Notes under the pieces: generated by a model
What the model was told of the DNA's origin: nothing
Databases searched by the model: none
Seen by the model: the letters and a program-made list of their open reading frames with translations, nothing else
Assembly (NCBI GenBank): GCA_029939895.1
Contig: JAOZSB010000005.1
Coordinates: 1 to 38,354, forward strand
Source: Desulfobacterales bacterium
GTDB taxonomy: Bacteria; Desulfobacterota; Desulfobacteria; Desulfobacterales; JAOZSB01
Direction: 5' to 3'
Length of the DNA stretch: 38,354 nt
Part shown: one piece after another, positions 1-8,914 of the stretch
Position numbering within the stretch: the stretch's first letter is position 1
Layout: each line of letters begins with the position of its first letter
Program-made: the position numbers and the translations under genes

Positions 1-177
1 ACAACTGAGTACGCCTGCGGTTTATTAAATTTTTCGCCTCGACCTTGAACTCGAACTCAGCTTTCATTCAGGCACGCCCGTAAAGTGTTGGGTCAATGTA
101 CCCGTTAATAATGTCTTCGCATCCGTTTGCCCTTCAAAGTTTATCTATGTTGGTTAATTCGCAAAGCAGAGTACATG
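1..177. other. Window-edge non-coding sequence with short inverted repeat
   Basis: No convincing gene. The first 60 bases look more GC-rich than the flanking intergenic DNA and contain CTGAGT (5-10) and its reverse complement ACTCAG (55-60). A short tandem GAACTC also occurs (near 47-58). This could be one end of a dispersed repeat cut by the window edge, but only part is visible, so its nature is undecided. Confidence 0.3.
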
Positions 178-216
178 CTCCTAATAAACTTAGATTATAG
201 TCGAAGCCAAGTGCTT
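178..216 (-). repeat. Partial copy F (3' half) of the ~75-nt repeated RNA motif
   Basis: Read on the minus strand, this segment has a small hairpin AAGC-N5-GCTT followed by TCG and then AAGTTTATTAGGAG. That matches the 3' half of the five full copies. The hairpin has the same 4-bp inner stem and 5-nt loop as copy E (AAGC/GCTT), and the AGGAG end is conserved. The 5' half (TTTGCTTATTTC block) is absent. The segment starts at the stop codon of the Cache-sensor gene (stop at 215-217), so it would lie in that gene's 3' UTR. Confidence 0.5.
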
Positions 217-1312
217 ATTTTAAGCGAATTCTATTTACCAGCATATCAATTTTATCCCGCATATTGATCAACTCTTTTTCCATCACAGAATCTCCTGGTT
301 CACTTGCAGTGGTGCTGCCTGTTATTGTCCGTGTGACAATAAAGCAAATTATCGTGATGAAAATAATTCCAACTAATCCGACTGCCACCATTAATGATAA
401 TAGCCGATTAACAGAAGCAAAAGCTTCAGCTTCATCGATTTCAGCGAGTAATGCCCAGGTTGTATCTCCAACCTTGATGGGTGCAAATGCTGACAATACT
501 GCATTGCCATTGTAACCGTGGATAATTTTTGCATCAGTTTTTCCAGCAAGTGCTTCCTTTACAGCGCTTGTGTCTACCATCCCCAATGCCGGGTTTTCAA
601 AGGAAGTTTTTATTGAATGATTGACAGGGTCAAGAAATGAATCAGATCGCATCAGCTTGTCAGGCCCGACTAAATAAGTCTCGCCAGTATGGCCCATGCC
701 ATTTCGCTGGGACATGATGTCGTTGATTGCAGCAAGGGAAATTTGCAGGGCTACAACAAATTCTGTTTTGCTATTGTTCATCACAGGCTGGGCAATGAAA
801 ATTGATGGTTCGTTAAGACCTGGTTCATATTTCTCAATATCAGTGATCTGGTATGTGGAAGTAGTGAGCGTCTTGTTGAATAATCTTCCAAGGCCGGAAT
901 TGGAATTTTTTCCATTTAACATATTTGTCTGATAGTCTGCTTTTTGCGCAACAGTATAAAAGCAATTTCCATCTGGGAGAATCAAGATAAGGTCATGGTA
1001 GCCATACTTCTCAATAAAAGATTCTAACACGCTTCGATGTTGACGTACTAATACCTCGGGTTCGGTACTCATCAACAGGGAGCTTGTCATATCAACCAGC
1101 ATCCCCATATCGGATTTACTTTTTTGGAAGAATTTTTCCACTTGATATTTTTTAATATCCCGCATGCTTTTAAGATGGTTGAATTGGTTGTTGGTTTGTG
1201 TCCGGGAAAATTGTAAAAATGAAAGATATCCAATAACTGTAACCGGAACAATACTGATCATCAAAAAAATTGCAAAAAGTTTTTGTTGAAGGCTGTTGCT
1301 GCTTTCATTCAT
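215..1312 (-). CDS. Membrane-anchored Cache-domain sensor without an output domain
   Basis: The 365-residue protein has a short N-terminal cytoplasmic part, a first membrane helix at about residues 11-31, and an extracytoplasmic region of roughly 270 residues. A second membrane helix lies at about 303-327, followed by a ~35-residue charged tail. The middle region has the look of the double-Cache ligand-binding fold of chemoreceptors and histidine kinases, for example a segment near HTGETYLVGPDKLMRSDSF, which is typical of dCache_1. It stops soon after the second helix, with no HAMP, kinase, GGDEF or methyl-accepting domain. The sequence downstream (1-214) does not encode one on this strand. 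It may be a stand-alone ligand-binding subunit or a receptor that has lost its signalling half. The gene is divergent from rarD. The Cache call is by pattern, not by search. Confidence 0.75.
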   Translation of the reverse strand: MNESSNSLQQKLFAIFLMISIVPVTVIGYLSFLQFSRTQTNNQFNHLKSMRDIKKYQVEKFFQKSKSDMGMLVDMTSSLLMSTEPEVLVRQHRSVLESFIEKYGYHDLILILPDGNCFYTVAQKADYQTNMLNGKNSNSGLGRLFNKTLTTSTYQITDIEKYEPGLNEPSIFIAQPVMNNSKTEFVVALQISLAAINDIMSQRNGMGHTGETYLVGPDKLMRSDSFLDPVNHSIKTSFENPALGMVDTSAVKEALAGKTDAKIIHGYNGNAVLSAFAPIKVGDTTWALLAEIDEAEAFASVNRLLSLMVAVGLVGIIFITIICFIVTRTITGSTTASEPGDSVMEKELINMRDKIDMLVNRIRLK

Positions 1313-1405
1313 AATATATCATCCTTTTAGAAATAAACATGAAGGGCACATCGCTGGTTTTAATAAGGCTTTTGCATTTGATATAAAAATTTCCATGAAT
1401 TATTT

Positions 1406-1423
1406 TACTTTCTCGTAAAAGTA
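1406..1423. promoter_or_regulatory. Inverted repeat TACTTT-N6-AAAGTA between divergent genes
   Basis: A perfect 6-bp inverted repeat with a 6-nt spacer sits in the 239-bp region between the Cache-sensor gene and rarD. It could be an operator for either gene. It is short, so chance is a real alternative. Confidence 0.25.
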
Positions 1424-1471
1424 CGTATCTGTCAAGATGGTTATAAAATGTTTCCATGATCTACAATTATC

Positions 1472-1500
1472 TTGACAAAGGGAGTTGCCTCTTTTATCGA
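1472..1500 (+). promoter_or_regulatory. Sigma-70-type promoter of rarD
   Basis: TTGACA (1472-1477) and TATCGA (1495-1500) are separated by 17 bp, about 50 bp ahead of the rarD start codon. The -35 box is perfect and the -10 box is moderate. Confidence 0.5.
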
Positions 1501-1551
1501 AGGAGCCTTGTTTATTGCAGGTAAAGTTTAATTTGAAATAAAAGGTACATA

Positions 1552-2460
1552 ATGAGTGAAAAATTGACAGGTAAATCTATATCAGGCATGGTGTTTGCCT
1601 TTACATCCTTTATTATATGGGGCTTAAGCCCTGTGGTATGGAAACAGGCAAGCCATGTGCCTGTATTTGAAGGACTCCTCCATAGAATTGTATGGTCGTT
1701 TCTTTTTCTTTTGCCAATCCTCATTTTTACTCACAGGACAAAGACCTTTGTGAGTGCAGTCAAAAGCCCCAAGGTCATGGCCATACTCCTGGGAACCACT
1801 TTGATTATTAGCAGCAACTGGTTTGTTTATATTTGGGCTATAATAAATAATCACATTCTTCAAACAAGTCTTGGATACTACATAGCCCCTTTGTTCAACG
1901 TGTTGCTTGGCATGGTCTTCCTGAAGGAAACCTTGAGAAAGGCACAGGTTGCAGCCGTTGCAATTGCTTTTGTTGCAGTGTTGTACATGACATTTTCCCT
2001 GGGGGAGTTCCCCTGGATATCAATATGGCTCGCCATTACCTTTGGTTTTTACGGATTGATACGGAAGGTTGCTCCAGTTGGTTCCCTGGAAGGCCTTGCA
2101 ATAGAAACTATGATTCTTACAATCCCTGCATTTGCCTGGCTTGTTTATTTGTGGGCACAAGGGGAGGGAGCTTTTTTGCGAATTAGCATGTCCACAGACA
2201 TAACACTTATGTCCACTGCCCTTGTGACTGCGCTACCACTGCTTCTTTTTACAGTAGGGGCCAGAAGGATTCATTATGTCACAGTAGGTTTTTTGCTGTA
2301 TGTAGCACCAAGTTGTTCGTTTTTACTGGCTGTAATTTGTTACAAAGAGCCGCTGGGACTTGAAAGGATCATAACCTTTATATTTATATGGACGGCCTTG
2401 ATAATATTTTCAATTGATTCTGTTGTGTTTTATAAAAAATCAATCAGGGAAAACGAATAA
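1552..2460 (+). CDS. rarD: RarD-like EamA-family membrane transporter
   Basis: The 302-residue protein is hydrophobic throughout, with about ten predicted membrane helices in the two-repeat arrangement of the EamA/DMT superfamily. The N-terminal segment FIIWGLSPVVWKQ, the early conserved R and W (LLHRIVWSFLF) and the overall length fit the RarD subgroup. RarD was named for a chloramphenicol-sensitivity phenotype; its natural substrate is not known. The start ATG has an AAAGG ribosome-binding site 7 nt upstream, and a TTGACA promoter precedes it. The gene stands alone. Assignment to RarD is firm at family level only. Confidence 0.85.
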   Translation: MSEKLTGKSISGMVFAFTSFIIWGLSPVVWKQASHVPVFEGLLHRIVWSFLFLLPILIFTHRTKTFVSAVKSPKVMAILLGTTLIISSNWFVYIWAIINNHILQTSLGYYIAPLFNVLLGMVFLKETLRKAQVAAVAIAFVAVLYMTFSLGEFPWISIWLAITFGFYGLIRKVAPVGSLEGLAIETMILTIPAFAWLVYLWAQGEGAFLRISMSTDITLMSTALVTALPLLLFTVGARRIHYVTVGFLLYVAPSCSFLLAVICYKEPLGLERIITFIFIWTALIIFSIDSVVFYKKSIRENE

Positions 2461-2703
2461 AAAAACTCATCCATTTAGCTTTTATCTATATTTGTTTGAT
2501 AAAACTTGATTTTTAAAGAAGTTTGAGTTAAAGTATAACTGTTTGGATATATAACAATATTTGTCTGGCGATATTTGGCGGCCTGTAAAATGATTATTGA
2601 GAAGTAATTTTGAGGAATTGTCACTTACGTATAAATTTTTTGTGGTGTTTAAGCATTTTCCAGACAAAAATTAAGAAAACATGTGATATTTGAGAAAAAA
2701 ATC

Positions 2704-2734
2704 TTGAATTTTTCACGATTCTTATTTATATAAT
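2704..2734 (+). promoter_or_regulatory. Sigma-70-type promoter of the DHH phosphoesterase gene
   Basis: TTGAAT (2704-2709) is followed after 17 bp by TATATA or after 19 bp by TATAAT (2729-2734). A transcript starting near 2741 would carry the whole of repeat copy C as its 5' leader. Confidence 0.45.
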
Positions 2735-2768
2735 AAAGAATACAAATTTCAAAATTATATGGAATTTT

Positions 2769-2844
2769 TTTGCTTATTTCATAACCAGACCTTTGGTATT
2801 AACTAAGTAAAAACCTTCGTTAACATTTATAAGTTTATTGGGAG
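2769..2844 (+). ncRNA. Copy C of the ~75-nt repeated RNA motif, leader of the DHH gene
   Basis: The copy begins TTTGCTTATTTC, carries ACC-TTT-GGT early on, and then a hairpin TTAACtAAG (2799-2807) with CTTcGTTAA (2815-2823). That is a 9-bp stem with one T-C mismatch and a 7-nt loop. It ends AAGTTTATTGGGAG. The terminal GGGAG (2840-2844) lies 7 nt before the ATG at 2852 and is clearly the ribosome-binding site of that gene. The copy therefore sits exactly where a cis-regulatory leader would be. No known riboswitch class is recognised. The rest of the 391-bp gap before the gene is AT-rich and shows only the promoter. Confidence 0.6.
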
Positions 2845-2851
2845 ATTAAAT

Positions 2852-3772
2852 ATGAGACTTTTGACCCGCTCTGATTTTGATGGACTTGGATGTGCAGTAC
2901 TATTGAAGGAACTCGGGCTTATTGACGAGATGAAGTTTGTCCATCCAAAGGACATTCAGGACGGAAACATCGAAGTGACCTCTGATGACGCACTCGCAAA
3001 TATTCCTTATGTCAAGGGGTGCGGACTCTGGTTTGACCACCATTCCTCCGAAGACGAAAGAAAGGCATACATAGGCTATGATGGTGCCTGCGATCCCTCT
3101 GCCCCAAGTGCCGCAAGGGTTATATACAACTTTTACGGTGGTGAAAAAAGATTCAAGGGCGAGCACTTCACAAGGTTCGTTGCAGCCGTGGACAAGGCCG
3201 ATTCAGCTCAGTTTACACGAGATGAGATTCTGAATCCAGAGGGATGGGTACTTCTTTCCTTTATAATGGATCCGAGAACCGGCCTGGGGCGTTACAAGGA
3301 CTACAGGATAGGCAATTACGACCTGATGATGGACATGATAGATTATTGCCGCAGTATGCCCATTGAGCAGATTCTCGAAATTGATGATGTAAAGGAAAGG
3401 GTCAAAAGGTATTTCGAGCAGAACGAATTGTTTAAAAAGATGGTAGAAAAAAATACCACAATCAGAGGCAATGTGATCGTGCTTGACTTGCGGGAACAGG
3501 ATGAAATTTATACTGGCAACAGGTTCATGTTATACAGCCTTTATCCTGACCAGAATATTTCAATCCAGTTAATATGGGGACTCAGGCGACAGAATATAGT
3601 CATGACCGTTGGGCACAGCATTATCAATAAAACTTCTAATACCGATGTAGGCTCACTTATGCTTAAGTATGGCGGTGGCGGTCACAAGCGCGTTGGAACC
3701 TGCCAGGTTGAAGTAGCCAATGCAGATGCGGCTATTGAAGATGTCGTTAAAAAAATGAATGATGATGGTTAA
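2852..3772 (+). CDS. DHH/DHHA1-family phosphoesterase
   Basis: The 306-residue protein has the two-lobed DHH phosphoesterase layout. Residues 1-180 hold the metal-binding motifs: D-x-D in RSDFDGLG near residue 8, the signature DHHSSE near residue 65, and a later Asp in AVDKADS. Near residue 275 is the glycine-rich substrate-binding motif GGGGHKRVGTC of the DHHA1 lobe. The family includes nanoRNases, pAp and pApA phosphatases and exopolyphosphatases, and the exact substrate cannot be read from sequence. Expression probably runs from the promoter at 2704 through repeat copy C, whose GGGAG is its ribosome-binding site. A strong terminator follows, so it is monocistronic. Confidence 0.85.
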   Translation: MRLLTRSDFDGLGCAVLLKELGLIDEMKFVHPKDIQDGNIEVTSDDALANIPYVKGCGLWFDHHSSEDERKAYIGYDGACDPSAPSAARVIYNFYGGEKRFKGEHFTRFVAAVDKADSAQFTRDEILNPEGWVLLSFIMDPRTGLGRYKDYRIGNYDLMMDMIDYCRSMPIEQILEIDDVKERVKRYFEQNELFKKMVEKNTTIRGNVIVLDLREQDEIYTGNRFMLYSLYPDQNISIQLIWGLRRQNIVMTVGHSIINKTSNTDVGSLMLKYGGGGHKRVGTCQVEVANADAAIEDVVKKMNDDG

Positions 3773-3818
3773 TTCTTTAAAGCCAAAAATTATCAAGAAA
3801 AATTATTAAAATATAATC

Positions 3819-3845
3819 GGGGAGCCATTGGCTCCCCTTTTTTTA
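3819..3845 (+). terminator. Rho-independent terminator of the DHH gene
   Basis: GGGGAGCC-ATT-GGCTCCCC forms a perfect 8-bp stem with a 3-nt loop, followed by a run of seven T. Confidence 0.92.
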
Positions 3846-3937
3846 TTGAAGGTTGAATTCAATTTTTTTTAATGTAGATTCAAATATCTTTAAACTTAAC
3901 AGCGAAGCTTCATGAATAGTTTATCCATTTGGTTTGG

Positions 3938-4753
3938 TTAAGAAATATGTAAGAAAGCTCCCAGTTCCTTTTTCTCCCTTTTGGCAGCCTTGCCAAGCCA
4001 GACGAAAACTGCTGATCCAGAAATATCGCCTTTTTCTATGCCCTGGCCGATTTTCAAGACTTTTTCAACGTTGTCACGGTCAAGGATGTTCATCCTTTCT
4101 TCAATCAGTTCCAGGGTCCATGAGTGTTTATCAAAAATGACCATTGGCCCGAAAAAAGCTTTGCCTGTCCCCTGGCTGTCTAATCTTCCAGCTGCAAACA
4201 TTCCCTTTGGTCTAAATGATTTTGGTGGGATTGTATAATCCAGTAGTTCGACAAAATGCCGTACTCCCTGCTCGGCACCTTTTGCATCATCAATTTCCCA
4301 GGCGATTCTGGAATTTTCGGAAATCTGGTCAATGTCAAAGTCTGTATAATGGAGGTCAAGACCTGCAACGCACATATTTCTCACCCTTTTCAGGGATTCT
4401 TGTTTTTTTGATTCTATCACCTTTGAATCGTTTAAAATTTTAATAGCGTTCCGAATACTTACCATTTCTTTTATTAGGGGGCTTTTCAAAAGCCCGACTT
4501 CATCCGGCCCAACCGAATAAATTGCCAGTTCATTGTCAAGGCAAAGAACTTTATCCTGACCATCTTCTTCCCTGAAAAGGTATAGATCAAGGTCTCGCTC
4601 CTTTTTGTATTTGAATGGCCCAGCCTTTAAAAGTTTTTCAGTTAAATTTTTATCAAGCCTTGTTCCGCTGTCTCCGGGGATGATTGTTTTAGCGACAGCA
4701 GTATATAGCTCGTCAATTTCTATTTTTTTGTTTAAATTATCCTTAAAGTTCAT
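3938..4753 (-). CDS. Conserved-looking protein of unknown family
   Basis: I do not recognise this 271-residue protein. The track ORF starts at 4843, but the ATG at 4753 (MNFKDNLNKK) is preferred because an AAAGGGG ribosome-binding site lies 6 to 7 nt before it. The protein is charged and soluble, with no signal peptide or membrane helix. It contains a low-complexity basic stretch near the C-terminus (KAAKREKKE). A C-terminal GQGIEKGDISGSAVFVWLG segment and an internal RPKGMFAAGRLDSQG segment look like conserved cores. Regular composition argues for a real gene. It converges with the DHH gene and has no informative neighbour. Confidence 0.7.
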   Translation of the reverse strand: MNFKDNLNKKIEIDELYTAVAKTIIPGDSGTRLDKNLTEKLLKAGPFKYKKERDLDLYLFREEDGQDKVLCLDNELAIYSVGPDEVGLLKSPLIKEMVSIRNAIKILNDSKVIESKKQESLKRVRNMCVAGLDLHYTDFDIDQISENSRIAWEIDDAKGAEQGVRHFVELLDYTIPPKSFRPKGMFAAGRLDSQGTGKAFFGPMVIFDKHSWTLELIEERMNILDRDNVEKVLKIGQGIEKGDISGSAVFVWLGKAAKREKKELGAFLHIS

Positions 4754-4966
4754 AAAGCGCCCCTTTAATTTTTTGAATTTGTCATAAAAGAATATCATGG
4801 ACAAACAAAATTGTAAATAATGCAGGATGGTAAAGTGATACAATATTGACCCTGGCCCTCAAGGTTTGTTTATGGGCATTGTCGTGATAAGATGTTAAAA
4901 ATATAGTATTATTGCCGGGTAAATTTTATTGCTATGAACAATATATCAATACTATGGAAAAATGGC

Positions 4967-4995
4967 TTGACCGAGTAGATTGTTTTAGATATAAA
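4967..4995 (+). promoter_or_regulatory. Sigma-70-type promoter of gltA
   Basis: TTGACC (4967-4972), a 17-bp spacer and TATAAA (4990-4995) place a start near 5002, giving a leader of about 47 nt. Confidence 0.6.
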
Positions 4996-5048
4996 TTAAG
5001 GTTTAGTAAAAGAAAACTGCTGTTAAAATATAATATAAAGGAAACACA

Positions 5049-6350
5049 ATGACCGAAACGGCAAAACTTATTATTGACGGAAAAACAGTTGAATTACCAA
5101 TAATTATTGGAACAGAGGGTGAAAAAGCTATTGATATTTCAAGTCTGAGGCAACAGACTGGTTATATAACAATGGATGTTGGCTTTGGTAATACTGGTAG
5201 TTGCAAGAGTAAAATTACATTCATGGACGGTGAAAAGGGAATCCTGCGTTACAGGGGAATTCCTGTTGAACAACTTGCCGAAAAAGCAACATTTCGGGAG
5301 ACTGCTTTTCTCCTTCTTAATGGAAGGCTCCCAACACTGGATGAAATCACCCAGTTTTCAGTGATGCTTAATGACCATTCCATGATCCATGAAGACATGC
5401 AGGTGTTCTTTTCAAGTTTTCCACGGGGCTCACACCCAATGAACATACTTGCGGCTATGGTTAACGCCCTGAACAGCTTTTATCCTTACCTGCAGGATGA
5501 GACAGATATTAATTTTATATTCACAAGATTACTTTCCAAGGTGCGGACAATGTCTGCTATGTCCCATAAGATTTCAAGGGGGCATAAGGTCGTCTACCCA
5601 AAGGCAGACCTGTCATATTGTGCTAATTTTTTAAACATGATGTTTGACAGCCCGGTTAAACCCTACAGAATCGATAATGATATTGTCAAGGCCCTGAACG
5701 TGTTCTGGATTCTCCATGCTGATCATGAGCAGAACTGTTCAACATCGGCTGTCAGAGTTGTGGGAAGCGGAAAGGTTAACCTCTATGCAGCGATTTCAGC
5801 TGGTATTTCTGCCCTGTGGGGTCCTCTTCATGGTGGTGCAAACCAGGCGGTGATAGAGATGCTTACCCGCATTCATGAAGACGGCGTTTCCATGAATTCA
5901 ATCATCAAAAAAGCCAAGGACAAAAATGATCCTTTCAGGCTTATGGGCTTCGGGCACAGGGTTTACAAGACCTATGATCCCAGGGCCAAGATCATGAAAA
6001 AAATGAGCGACAAAATTTTAAAGAAACTAAAGCTTGATGATCCTCTCCTTGATATTGCGAGGCAGCTTGAAGAAGTTGCAGTAAAAGATTCATATTTTGT
6101 TGATCACAACCTGTACCCGAATGTTGATTTTTACAGCGGAATCGTCCTTCGTGCCATGGGTATCCCAACGGACATGTTCACAGAAATGTTTGCTATCGGC
6201 AGACTGCCCGGGTGGCTGGCTCAGTGGAAGGAATCCATGGATGATCCTGAATGGAAGATAGCCCGGCCTCGTCAGATATACATTGGTAATCCAAAAACAA
6301 AATATATTTCGATCAACAAGCGTGATCTTGAAACAAAAGAAGCTGAGTAA
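5049..6350 (+). CDS. gltA: Citrate synthase
   Basis: This enzyme condenses oxaloacetate and acetyl-CoA to citrate in the cytoplasm. At 433 residues it has the length of the hexameric type II (GltA) group, including the N-terminal beta-rich extension. The catalytic residues are visible: the first His in PLHGGANQ, the second in GFGHRVYKTYDPRA, and the Asp in NVDFYSG. An AAAGGA ribosome-binding site is 6 nt before the ATG. It is a single-gene unit between its own promoter and a strong shared terminator. In a sulfate reducer it may serve glutamate synthesis or a full citric-acid cycle; the window does not say which. Confidence 0.95.
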   Translation: MTETAKLIIDGKTVELPIIIGTEGEKAIDISSLRQQTGYITMDVGFGNTGSCKSKITFMDGEKGILRYRGIPVEQLAEKATFRETAFLLLNGRLPTLDEITQFSVMLNDHSMIHEDMQVFFSSFPRGSHPMNILAAMVNALNSFYPYLQDETDINFIFTRLLSKVRTMSAMSHKISRGHKVVYPKADLSYCANFLNMMFDSPVKPYRIDNDIVKALNVFWILHADHEQNCSTSAVRVVGSGKVNLYAAISAGISALWGPLHGGANQAVIEMLTRIHEDGVSMNSIIKKAKDKNDPFRLMGFGHRVYKTYDPRAKIMKKMSDKILKKLKLDDPLLDIARQLEEVAVKDSYFVDHNLYPNVDFYSGIVLRAMGIPTDMFTEMFAIGRLPGWLAQWKESMDDPEWKIARPRQIYIGNPKTKYISINKRDLETKEAE

Positions 6351-6406
6351 AAATTTTTTGTTAATAGATAAATGAATCCTATGGGTTTGTTTGAAGATAA
6401 AATATA

Positions 6407-6440
6407 AAGGCCGGGGTTTTATTAAAACCCCGGCCTTTTT
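6407..6440. terminator. Bidirectional terminator between gltA and the chemoreceptor gene
   Basis: AAGGCCGGGGTTTT and AAAACCCCGGCCTT form a perfect 14-bp stem around a 3-nt loop, with T runs on both strands. It can end gltA (+) and the convergent chemoreceptor gene (-). Confidence 0.9.
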
Positions 6441-6460
6441 GCTGTTTGAGCTTTTTTTGT

Positions 6461-8737
6461 TTACACCTTGAACATTCCAACCATTTCTCTAAGCTGGTCT
6501 GAAAGGTCTGACAATTTTTCAGCGTTTAGATTGAGCATGGAGCTGCTGTTGGAAATATCTCCAGCAGCCTGGCTCACGTCCTGAACATTGTTAGCTATCT
6601 CGTCTGCGACATTTGAGCTTTGGGATATGTTCTGGTTTACCTCGCCAATACCCTGGGATAGCTGGGTTACATTGTCGGTGATTTCCCTGCCGGATATAGC
6701 CTGTTCCTCTATGGCTGTTGCGATGCTTGAAACAATATCATTCACATCGTTAATAATTTTAGTAATTTTTTCAATATCTTCAACTGTTTGCGTGGTTGCT
6801 CCCTGTATCCCGCCAATTTTTTGTTTTATCTCCATAGTTGCGCGAGCAGTCTGGTTGGCGAGTTCTTTGATCTCGCTTGCCACAACGGCAAAACCCTTGC
6901 CAGCCTCGCCTGCCCGTGCAGCCTCAATGGTTGCATTAAGCGCAAGGAGGTTTGTCTGTTCTGAAATTTCAGTGATAGCCTCGGTTACCTTGCTGATTTC
7001 CCTGGCCTCGGTTCCAAGCTGTCCGACCCTTTCGGATGTAACCTTGGACTGGGATACAGCTTCACCTGATATTGATCTGGCATTTTCAGCATTTTGAGCA
7101 ATTTCATTTATTGTCTCTGTCATTTGTTCGGTGGCTTCTGCAACGTAATTGGTGTTTATTGAGGCTTCTTCCATTGCAGCGGCTACAGCGTTCATGGTGG
7201 AGTTCATTTCATCGGTCATGCCTGCTGCGCTGGAAGAACGCTCTGACATGCTTCCAGCAGAGTCTGTAAGGGTTGCTGAAAGGTCTTGAAGTTCTGTTGA
7301 AGAAGAATTTAATGTTTCAGCATTAACGGTAATGTCTTTTATCATATCCTGGAGATAGCTGATGAAACTGTTGAACCATTTTGACAATCCTGCCACTGAC
7401 TCAACACCGGTCACATTAAGGCGTTTAGTAAGATCTCCTCTGCCTTCAGCAATATCGCGTGCCATGTCTTGTATTTTGTTGCTTTGGTTTTCCACGGCTT
7501 CAAAGGTTTTTGCAGAGCGCTGAGATATTACAAAAGCCTGTGAAAAGATAAGAATCAGCACACCAGAAGGTGTCAGGCTGGTTTGTGGAATTATTTGCAA
7601 ATTCCCCAGAATATCCACAACAATGGCGATGGTAAATACCGCAAAGCCTGTCAGGAAAATTAGTGCGCCCATGCGTTTGTTGATAGATGCCCTGATAACC
7701 GCATATAGCATATATATTAGAGAGATAAGGGTGATAAGTTGCCCAAGTTCAATGGTGTAGGTGTATATGGTTGCTGGTGTTACAAGTACGATAAAGGTGA
7801 AAAAGCCCAGTATGCCAAGAAGGGCCCATGTAAATATTTTTGAAGTGTAGCTTGGGAAAAGGTACCTGAAAAATAAGAAAAATGATGGGCCAGCTAAATA
7901 AAATGTCAGGTATTCGATTTTTTTTGCCATGAACCATGAGATGTCCGGTGAGATGGCCAGGAGGAAGCGTTCTCCGGTTACAAGGACACGCAAACAAATT
8001 AGAATACAGAAGATACCGAAAAAAAGTACGAATCTGTCTTTTCTTCGCAAGAAAAAAAGAGCAAAATGGTAGACTCCCATTATGAACATGCAGCCGATAA
8101 GAAATAGTTCCTTACCAAAGCTGGCCTTGTCAATTATCCTGATATGTTCTTCACTGCCGAGCAGGAAACTGGTCCATGGCCCACCAGATTTCTGGTGAAA
8201 ATTTGACAGGTGCATTACGATTCTTATTTCATTACTGGCTGGTGTGAAGTCAAGTACCGATGCTACATTATATGGAACTGTGGCATCAAATGAGGCTCCG
8301 GGCTTACCTGTTCCCCCGATAGCCTTTCCATCAACAAAGACTTTGATGGCAGAGCCGATGTCCTGGATCTTGAAGCCGAGGTTTGATGTGGGCTTATCGT
8401 ATTTAATAATCATGCTGTATGTTGCATATCCATAAGGCCCTACCTCACTGCCATTGACTTTCGCTTTGTTCCAGTCCCCAGGAACCACTATATACCCATT
8501 GGATTCAGGTGCTTTGTTGTTTGCAATATCTTCGGGCGAAACAAATTTTTTCCAAAAGAATTCCCAATCGCCGTCCAGTTTTACAGGGCCATCGGTCTCG
8601 AAATTCCAGTTGGAAAGATCCAAAACACCTTTTTTAACCTTTGGCGATTTTTTGCCGGAAAATTCCTGGCCTCCACAGGCAAAAAGAAAACAAAGAAAAG
8701 GCACAGCAATCAGAAAGAGAACAGTCTTTTTTTTCAT
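6461..8737 (-). CDS. Methyl-accepting chemotaxis protein with lipoprotein signal and 7TM-DISM sensor
   Basis: The 758-residue receptor begins with a lipoprotein-type signal (FLFAC, Cys21). Residues ~35-185 form an extracytoplasmic domain resembling the jelly-roll DISMED2 region ([16 protein letters not shown]). Residues ~200-405 carry about seven membrane helices (7TMR-DISM type). A short HAMP-like linker ([11 protein letters not shown]) follows, then a cytoplasmic methyl-accepting coiled coil of ~270 residues. The signalling hairpin tip is present ([21 protein letters not shown]). A 7TM-DISM sensor on a chemoreceptor is less usual than on kinases or cyclases. The AGGAG ribosome-binding site is 7 nt before the ATG, and a TTGACA promoter lies upstream. 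No che genes are in the window, so its signalling partners are elsewhere. Confidence 0.9.
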   Translation of the reverse strand: MKKKTVLFLIAVPFLCFLFACGGQEFSGKKSPKVKKGVLDLSNWNFETDGPVKLDGDWEFFWKKFVSPEDIANNKAPESNGYIVVPGDWNKAKVNGSEVGPYGYATYSMIIKYDKPTSNLGFKIQDIGSAIKVFVDGKAIGGTGKPGASFDATVPYNVASVLDFTPASNEIRIVMHLSNFHQKSGGPWTSFLLGSEEHIRIIDKASFGKELFLIGCMFIMGVYHFALFFLRRKDRFVLFFGIFCILICLRVLVTGERFLLAISPDISWFMAKKIEYLTFYLAGPSFFLFFRYLFPSYTSKIFTWALLGILGFFTFIVLVTPATIYTYTIELGQLITLISLIYMLYAVIRASINKRMGALIFLTGFAVFTIAIVVDILGNLQIIPQTSLTPSGVLILIFSQAFVISQRSAKTFEAVENQSNKIQDMARDIAEGRGDLTKRLNVTGVESVAGLSKWFNSFISYLQDMIKDITVNAETLNSSSTELQDLSATLTDSAGSMSERSSSAAGMTDEMNSTMNAVAAAMEEASINTNYVAEATEQMTETINEIAQNAENARSISGEAVSQSKVTSERVGQLGTEAREISKVTEAITEISEQTNLLALNATIEAARAGEAGKGFAVVASEIKELANQTARATMEIKQKIGGIQGATTQTVEDIEKITKIINDVNDIVSSIATAIEEQAISGREITDNVTQLSQGIGEVNQNISQSSNVADEIANNVQDVSQAAGDISNSSSMLNLNAEKLSDLSDQLREMVGMFKV

Positions 8738-8785
8738 GGATTGGCTCCTGTAAATAGTAAAAAAAAATAGTATGAATCGAAAGTT

Positions 8786-8814
8786 AATATAAAAAAACTG
8801 ATGAGGTATGTCAA
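8786..8814 (-). promoter_or_regulatory. Sigma-70-type promoter of the chemoreceptor gene
   Basis: On the minus strand TTGACA (8814-8809) and TATATT (8791-8786) are 17 bp apart. It is back to back with the ubiB-like promoter, with 10 bp between the -35 boxes. Confidence 0.6.
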
Positions 8815-8824
8815 TGTTTTATAG

Positions 8825-8853
8825 TTGAATTGTCGCTGTAATTAAGTTAATAT
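8825..8853 (+). promoter_or_regulatory. Sigma-70-type promoter of the UbiB-like kinase gene
   Basis: TTGAAT (8825-8830), a 17-bp spacer and TAATAT (8848-8853). Just downstream GCTGC-AACGTTG-GCAGC (8874-8890) forms a 5-bp inverted repeat that could be an operator or leader hairpin. Confidence 0.5.
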
Positions 8854-8914
8854 TTTATTATCAAATAAAACATGCTGCAACGTTGGCAGCAGTGACTAAA
8901 AAAATGGATAAAAT

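Noticed and set aside
2482-2667. 61-residue minus ORF in the gap before the DHH gene
   Set aside because: It lies in AT-rich spacer with no start signals, and its composition is unlike real proteins.
2769-2844. Repeat as a c-di-GMP (GEMM) riboswitch
   Set aside because: The conserved class I core sequence I know is not present. A PilZ gene elsewhere in the window made this worth checking.
6588-7097. 169-residue plus ORF opposite the chemoreceptor gene
   Set aside because: It is a shadow of the repetitive coiled-coil coding sequence on the other strand.
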